Assembly: GCA_964522165.1 (NCBI GenBank)
Contig: CAZFVV010000009.1
Span: 1 to 64,000 of the forward strand
DNA length: 64,000 bases
Direction: 5' to 3'
Origin: JABWBP01 sp964522165
Lineage (GTDB): Bacteria > Calditrichota > Calditrichia > RBG-13-44-9 > J075
Part shown: positions 59,796 through 64,000 of the stretch, piece after piece
Layout: each line of letters opens with the position of its first letter
How positions within the stretch are numbered: position 1 is the stretch's first letter
Position numbers and translations under genes: made by a program
Notes under the pieces: generated by a model
The model's input: the letters and a program-made list of their open reading frames with translations, nothing else
What the model was told of the DNA's origin: nothing
Databases searched by the model: none

Positions 59796-60875
59796 ATGGA
59801 TACGATTCGAAAATTAGGCTGGAATTCCGATCTGGAAGCCCGCTTCCAACCCTACCGGGAAGCCGGCTTCGAAGCCGGGCGGGTGGCGGTGGAGAACCGG
59901 GATAACTACGTGTTGCTGACCGGCAGCGGTGAATACTTTGCCGAGGCGACCGGCAAGTTGTTGTACCAGGCGCAAAGCGCCTCCGATTTGCCCAAAGTGG
60001 GAGACTGGGCGGCGATTACGCTTTTTGAAGACGAGGGAAAGGCGATCATCCACGCGGTGCTGCCGCGGCGCACCAAATTTTCCCGCAAGGCCGCCGGCCC
60101 CAAAACCGGAGAGCAGGTTATCGCCGCGAATTTAGATACCGTTTTCATCATGCAGGGGCTGGATCATAATTTCAACCTGCGGCGGCTGGAGCGTTACTTA
60201 GTGATGGTTTACGAGGGCGGCATCGAGCCGGCGATTGTATTGAACAAGGCGGATATTTGCCCCGATTTGGAGGAAAAGGTCGCCTTGGTGAAAAGGGTTG
60301 CCCCAAACGTTCCCATCATTCCGCTCAGCGCCAAAACCGGCCAGGGTTTGCAGCAATTGGAGGAATTTCTCCGGGAAGGGCTTACCTATGCGCTGGTGGG
60401 ATCCTCCGGGGTGGGCAAATCCACCCTGATCAACGCCCTGATCGGTGAAGAGGTTCTAAAAACCCGGGAGGTGCGGATAAGCGATTCCCGGGGCCGCCAT
60501 ACCACCACCCGCCGGGAGCTAATGGTGCTGCCCTCCGGCGCGCTGCTGATCGACACCCCGGGGATGCGGGAGTTTCAGCTCTGGAATTCTGAGGAAGGGA
60601 TGGATGAGACCTATGCGGAAATCAAAACCCTGTCCGAAGGGTGCTTTTTTGCCGACTGCACCCACACCGCTGAAAGAGGCTGCGCCGTGTTACAGGCCCT
60701 GGAAGAGGGGCGGCTTGCCCGCGACCGCTACGAAAGTTATCTGAAGCTGAACAAAGAACTGGCCTACCTGGAGCAAAAAGTGGATAAACAGGCGCACCTG
60801 GAAAAGAAACGGAAGGATAAAGAGCTGCACCGGGCCATCAAGGCCTGGAAGAAGTTACGCAAAGGGGGGAAATGA
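59796..60875 (+). CDS. rsgA: ribosome small subunit-dependent GTPase A
   Basis: RsgA is a circularly permuted GTPase that helps mature the 30S subunit. The 359 residues have an N-terminal OB-fold (about 25-100), then the G-motifs in permuted order: ALNKAD-like VLNKADIC (G4), LSAKTGQG (G5), ALVGSSGVGKSTLINALIG (G1), then DTPGMREFQLW (G3). A zinc-knuckle region follows, with GCFFADCTHTAERGC. The C-terminal coiled coil is Lys-rich. The ATG at 59796 gives the family length. Confidence 0.95.
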   Translation: MDTIRKLGWNSDLEARFQPYREAGFEAGRVAVENRDNYVLLTGSGEYFAEATGKLLYQAQSASDLPKVGDWAAITLFEDEGKAIIHAVLPRRTKFSRKAAGPKTGEQVIAANLDTVFIMQGLDHNFNLRRLERYLVMVYEGGIEPAIVLNKADICPDLEEKVALVKRVAPNVPIIPLSAKTGQGLQQLEEFLREGLTYALVGSSGVGKSTLINALIGEEVLKTREVRISDSRGRHTTTRRELMVLPSGALLIDTPGMREFQLWNSEEGMDETYAEIKTLSEGCFFADCTHTAERGCAVLQALEEGRLARDRYESYLKLNKELAYLEQKVDKQAHLEKKRKDKELHRAIKAWKKLRKGGK

Positions 60876-60903
60876 GGGGAGCGGCGGTTGTCAGCGCCGG
60901 CGT

Positions 60904-61107
60904 TCAGGCGTTGTCGCGGTCTTTGGGGCGCACTTCTTTGTAATCGATATCTTCCACCTGGCCGGGATCGTACGGGGGAGGTACTTTTTCCGGCGCGTCT
61001 CCTTTCACCCGGGGAGGCTGTTTGGGCAGGGCGGGGAACAGGTTCCGGGCCAGCCGGTACAGCAAATAGATCAAGGCAAACAATAAAAGCAATCTGATAA
61101 AGCCCAT
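60904..61107 (-). CDS. small single-span membrane protein
   Basis: The 67-residue protein has one hydrophobic helix (about 3-20, GFIRLLLLFALIYLLYRL). It is followed by a proline- and charge-rich cytoplasmic tail (LPKQPPRVKGDAPEKVPPPYDPG) ending in DYKEVRPKDRDNA. Small proteins of this type (DUF4834-like) are common in Bacteroidota. The function is unknown. It lies 14 bp downstream of the deoxynucleoside kinase gene on the same strand, possibly in the same transcript. Confidence 0.65.
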   Translation of the reverse strand: MGFIRLLLLFALIYLLYRLARNLFPALPKQPPRVKGDAPEKVPPPYDPGQVEDIDYKEVRPKDRDNA

Positions 61108-61121
61108 ACTCTAATCCTTCG

Positions 61122-61769
61122 TTAAAAATCGAAGCTCACGTGTTTTCGCCCCGCGGTGTGCTTGCTGATCTCGGTGAAAATCTGCTGCAAATGCCCCTCG
61201 TTTCTGACGAAATCCAGATTTTCCGCGTTGATGATCAGCAGCGGGGTTTCTTCGTAGTTCCAGAAAAACTCATCATAGAGGCGGTTGAGCGCTTCGATGT
61301 AATCGCGCTCGATATGTCTTTCATAGGCGCGGGCGCGCTCGGTGATGTTTTTCATCAGCCGGTCGGTGCTGGAGCGCAGGTAGATCGCCAGATCCGGCCG
61401 GGCGACCCGTTTTTCCAGGATCTTTGCCAGCATGTTGTAGAGGCTGAACTCTTTCTCGTTCAGGTTCAGGGTGGCGAAAATACGGTCTTTGTAGAACATG
61501 TAATCGGCGATGACCCGCTCCTGGAAGAGATCGTACTGCACAATTTTTTCCTGCTGGCGGTAGCGGCTGAGCAAAAAGAACATCTGGGTCTGGAAGGCGA
61601 AGTGCTTGGGATCGCGGTAAAAATCCGCCAAAAAGGGATTTTCCTCGAATTCCTCCAAAAACACCTTTCCCCCGATGGTTTCCTGGAGCTTCATCGCCAG
61701 GGTGGTTTTTCCTACCCCGATGACGCCTTCGATGGCGACGTAGCGGAGATGGTCGAAATTGAGTTCCAT
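61122..61769 (-). CDS. deoxynucleoside kinase
   Basis: The 215 residues match the bacterial deoxynucleoside kinase family (deoxyadenosine/deoxyguanosine kinase-like). Walker A is EGVIGVGKTTLAMKL. The substrate motif is in QTQMFFLLSRYRQQ, followed by the DR(S)-like FQERVIADYMFYKDR. The lid region has ERARAYERHIERDYIEALN. It salvages deoxynucleosides. It stands with folB and folK in the same direction after a repeat of 176 bp. The short membrane-protein gene follows it closely. Confidence 0.92.
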   Translation of the reverse strand: MELNFDHLRYVAIEGVIGVGKTTLAMKLQETIGGKVFLEEFEENPFLADFYRDPKHFAFQTQMFFLLSRYRQQEKIVQYDLFQERVIADYMFYKDRIFATLNLNEKEFSLYNMLAKILEKRVARPDLAIYLRSSTDRLMKNITERARAYERHIERDYIEALNRLYDEFFWNYEETPLLIINAENLDFVRNEGHLQQIFTEISKHTAGRKHVSFDF

Positions 61770-61830
61770 GGCGCCCCCATATCACTGCGGATTTTATACT
61801 CAATAAGCCTTAAAACTTCACAGATAGAAT

Positions 61831-61899
61831 GTCATTCCCACGAAAGCGGGAATCCAGTATTTTCAAGGGACTATGGATGCCCGCTTTCGCGGGCATGAC
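61831..61899. repeat. dispersed palindrome pair, second copy
   Basis: GTCATTCCCACGAAAGCGGG(AATCC) and GGATGCCCGCTTTCGCGGGC(ATGAC) are separated by 19 bp. Relative to 12782-12851, the T-A pair of one palindrome is replaced by G-C on both sides in the right half, so the pairing is kept. Confidence 0.85.
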
Positions 61900-61944
61900 A
61901 GTGTAAAATTAAGCCTTTCGAGGATACTTTTCAATCCGAATTCC

Positions 61945-62448
61945 TTAATATCCGTTAATCGCCCATTCGGTTTTATACAGCATCAAGCGCGTTTGATCCG
62001 GGCAGTCCTGCAGAATCTGGCGAAGCGGCCGGCCGCTGTCCGGGGCGATAAAATCCGGTTCCAGGTCCGCCAGGGGCTGCAGCACGAAGCGGCGGTTGCG
62101 GTAGTCGTAATGGGGAATGTGCAGATTTTCATCCTGCACCACCATATCCCCGTAAAAAATAATGTCTAAATCGATCTCCCGGGGACCCCAGCGCTGCCGT
62201 TTCCGGCGTCCTAACCGCTGTTCGATGGCCTTCAGCGCCGGGAGAAGTTCCCGGGGCGGAACGTCGGTCTCCAAAATCACCGCCGAATTTAAAAACGCCG
62301 GCTGCTCCGTTAGTCCGTAGGGATCGCTTTCATATAGCCGGCCAATTTTTAGAATCTTTCCCAGGTTCCCTAATTGGCGAACCGCCTGCTGCATATAATA
62401 TTCCCGCGGTTCTAAGTTCGATCCCAGGGCAATGTACGCCGCGGTCAT
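61945..62448 (-). CDS. folK: 2-amino-4-hydroxy-6-hydroxymethyldihydropteridine diphosphokinase
   Basis: FolK pyrophosphorylates 6-hydroxymethyl-dihydropterin in folate synthesis. The 167 residues show AYIALGSNLEPRE, the ESDPYGLTEQPAFLNSAV pattern, RRKRQRWGPREIDLDIIFYGD (in part: WGPREIDLDIIFYG) and the IPHYDYRNRRFVLQPLADL strand. Its start overlaps the folB stop by four bases, so the two are translated as a unit. Confidence 0.96.
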   Translation of the reverse strand: MTAAYIALGSNLEPREYYMQQAVRQLGNLGKILKIGRLYESDPYGLTEQPAFLNSAVILETDVPPRELLPALKAIEQRLGRRKRQRWGPREIDLDIIFYGDMVVQDENLHIPHYDYRNRRFVLQPLADLEPDFIAPDSGRPLRQILQDCPDQTRLMLYKTEWAINGY

Positions 62449-62807
62449 GGCTTCCGGCTGCGAAATATTTCCACTTCCACGTTATCCAAAAAACCGTTCA
62501 TGGAGACCTGGGGCTTGCGCACCCGGATGCGGATCGAGAGAACCGGGAACAGTTCTAAAATGCCCTGGGCGATCCGTTCCGCCAGGGTTTCCAGTAAGGT
62601 AAATTTGTAACTGTTGAAAATTTGGCTCACTTTTTCATATACCTGGCGGTAATTCAGGGCATCTTCCAACCGGTCGGTTTGCACCGCTTTGGAAAAATCG
62701 CATTCCAGCTCCACGTCCACCTCGAATTTCTGGCCTAATTCCCGTTCCGCTTTATAGTAGCCGTGGTGGGCATAAAAAATCATGTTGTTCAGGCGAATGA
62801 TATCCAT
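62445..62807 (-). CDS. folB: dihydroneopterin aldolase
   Basis: FolB cleaves dihydroneopterin in folate synthesis, just before FolK. The 120 residues show FYAHHGYYKAERELGQKFEV, DRLEDALNYRQVYEKV (with the Tyr of the active site) and LLETLAERIAQGI, with the expected size. It is the first gene of a folB-folK pair. The next genes in the same direction are the deoxynucleoside kinase and a small membrane protein. Confidence 0.96.
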   Translation of the reverse strand: MDIIRLNNMIFYAHHGYYKAERELGQKFEVDVELECDFSKAVQTDRLEDALNYRQVYEKVSQIFNSYKFTLLETLAERIAQGILELFPVLSIRIRVRKPQVSMNGFLDNVEVEIFRSRKP

Positions 62808-62846
62808 TGAAAATTCTCGATTGATGATTGAAAATTGCCCTCTTAA

Positions 62847-63060
62847 CAGGATGTTTGAAAAATCTCCGGCAACGGTCTAAATTTAAAAATTGGAACGCGG
62901 ATGAAGCGGATGATACGGATTTGCGCAGATTCTTTTGGCAAAATCATGGATTCTTATAAGAAATCAGGCCGATTCATCAGTGAAAATCCGTCTCATCCGT
63001 GTCATCCGCGTTCCATTTTTTAGTCGTAAAAGGTTGCCAGAGATTTTTCGAACACACTCT
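62847..63060. repeat. 215-bp imperfect hairpin with GCGGATGAAGCGGATG words, copy 2
   Basis: The left arm (62847-62920: GTTTGAAAAATCTCCGGCAA through AACGCGGATGAAGCGGATGA) and the right arm (62986-63060: ATCCGTCTCATCCGTGTCAT through TTGCCAGAGATTTTTCGAAC) pair over about 70 bases with few interruptions. The right arm ends next to the purF stop at 63059. Copy 1 is at 59565-59760. Confidence 0.8.
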
Positions 63061-64000
63061 AATGCTGTTTCGGAACCGGGTAATTTCCGTCGAAGCAGGC
63101 GTAGCAAAAGCCGCCGGGGGCTTTTACACATTCGCGCAAATCTTCGATCTTCAAATATTTCAATGAATCCGCCCCGGTATAATCGCGGATTTCATCCTCG
63201 CTCATATTGTTGGCAATCAACTCGCTGCGGGTGGGGGTATCGATGCCGTAATAACAGGAATTTCGCACCGGGGGGGAGCCGATCCGCAGGTGCACCTCCG
63301 TTGCTCCCGCGCCCTTTACCATGCGCACCAGTTTGCGGATGGTGGTTCCGCGCACGATGGAGTCATCCACCAGCACCACTTTTTTACCGGTGAAAAAATC
63401 CTTCAGGGGGTTGAATTTCTGGCGCACCGATTCATCCCGGGTGTATTGGTCCGGGCGGATAAAGGTGCGTCCCACGTAGTGATTACGGATCAGCCCCATC
63501 TCAAAGGGAATGCCCTTGGCGCTGGCGTAGCCCATACCGATAAAGTTGGCGGAATCCGGCACCGGCGCCACCGCGTCGGCCTTGAAATCGTCATAAGAAG
63601 CGAGCTTTGCGCCGATTTTGCGGCGAACCCCGTACACGTATTCATCGAACTGGTAGCTGTCCGGGCGGGCAAAATAGATCAATTCAAAAATACAATGGAA
63701 GGTCTTGCGCTCTCCGTTGGGAAAGAGAGAACGCTGGTAATTTTTCAGCGAAACCTCGTTGTGCGCGGTGAAAACGATGATTTCTCCCGGCTCCACTTCC
63801 CGCAGATCCTTTGCCCGCAGGATATCCAGGGCGCAGGATTCCGAGGCCACGGCGACGTCTCCATTCACGTACCCGATCATCATCGGGCGGAAACCCTGCA
63901 CGTCGCGGAAAGCGTAGAGCGTATCCCCGGTCAGGAATACCGCGGAATAGGCCCCTTTGACGCGCTTCATCAATAATTTGATGGCGTCGGCGACTTCCAT
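63059..64000 (-). CDS. purF: amidophosphoribosyltransferase, partial
   Basis: This is the C-terminal about 313 residues of PurF, which makes phosphoribosylamine from PRPP and glutamine at the start of purine synthesis. The N-terminal glutaminase part with the catalytic cysteine lies beyond the right edge. Seen here: GAYSAVFLTGDTLYAFRD, the FELIYFARPDS region, IGMGYASAKGIPFEMGLIRN, the PRPP-binding VVLVDDSIVRGTTIRKLV, and the C-terminal RIGSPPVRNSCYYGIDT. The end (GGFCYACFDGNYP) has the Cys pair found in many members. It is the last gene of the window. Confidence 0.95.
   Translation of the reverse strand: MEVADAIKLLMKRVKGAYSAVFLTGDTLYAFRDVQGFRPMMIGYVNGDVAVASESCALDILRAKDLREVEPGEIIVFTAHNEVSLKNYQRSLFPNGERKTFHCIFELIYFARPDSYQFDEYVYGVRRKIGAKLASYDDFKADAVAPVPDSANFIGMGYASAKGIPFEMGLIRNHYVGRTFIRPDQYTRDESVRQKFNPLKDFFTGKKVVLVDDSIVRGTTIRKLVRMVKGAGATEVHLRIGSPPVRNSCYYGIDTPTRSELIANNMSEDEIRDYTGADSLKYLKIEDLRECVKAPGGFCYACFDGNYPVPKQH

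Overview
The window is a chromosomal segment of a GC-rich bacterium, probably from the FCB superphylum (Calditrichota/KSB1-like lineages; this placement is inference). Three things point there. A PorX-type response regulator fused to a PglZ domain lies at 41530-43089. Two exported proteins carry FlgD-like/type A type IX secretion sorting domains at their C-termini (43816-44499 and 47161-50352). DUF2911, DUF5117 and DUF4136 families are also present. Most of the window is housekeeping in short operons. No rRNA, tRNA or CRISPR array was recognised.

Layout. 1-5.8 kb: end of selA, queF, pyruvate kinase plus a DUF4136 lipoprotein, an AI-2E/PerM-like permease, a VOC-domain lipoprotein and a small lipoprotein. 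6.2-12.3 kb (minus strand): TrkH and TrkA potassium uptake, a DJ-1/PfpI protein, a hotdog thioesterase, a HAD hydrolase and fructose-1,6-bisphosphatase. 13-17.2 kb: HtrA/DegP protease and ClpB. 17.5-22.8 kb: an unknown membrane protein, PyrD, a MATE exporter and an F420-type NADP oxidoreductase. 22.8-26.7 kb: a copper module with a CorE-like ECF sigma factor, a CopB-type ATPase and a His-rich protein. 27-29.2 kb: an AT-richer island with a BglII-family endonuclease, an MT-A70 methyltransferase and an unrecognised third gene. 29.3-35.7 kb: ABC exporter, KsgA, MgtE, RecO and GlyRS. 35.7-38.1 kb: a patch of mobile DNA with an IS701-like transposase remnant, a PIN-domain remnant and an integron attC site behind an exported sulfatase gene. 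38.6-51.5 kb: a zinc metalloprotease, PorX, TsaE, a CYTH-RdgB fusion, an aminotransferase and secreted proteins. 51.6-56.4 kb: photolyase, SDR-DUF2867, SRPBCC and membrane-NUDIX genes. 56.5-64 kb: a TPR protein, a sugar isomerase-like protein, RsgA, a deoxynucleoside kinase, FolK, FolB and the C-terminal part of PurF.

The most unusual feature is between the genes. Many intergenic gaps hold arrays of short degenerate 'words' (AATTGCC, GTCA/TGAC plus 10-14 nt, CAGGGG, AATGCGTAA, CACTAAAA, GCGGATGAC, CTCTGTG, GACAAGAAA and others), commonly arranged as large imperfect inverted repeats. I count more than a dozen word families, several recurring at distant sites and some running into stop codons. 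Two other elements stand out. One is a 169-bp MITE-like element with 19-bp perfect terminal inverted repeats, inserted in a dispersed palindrome with a 10-bp near-perfect flanking duplication. The other is a 131-bp attC site with the expected extrahelical bases, in the orientation expected if the sulfatase is, or was, an integron cassette.
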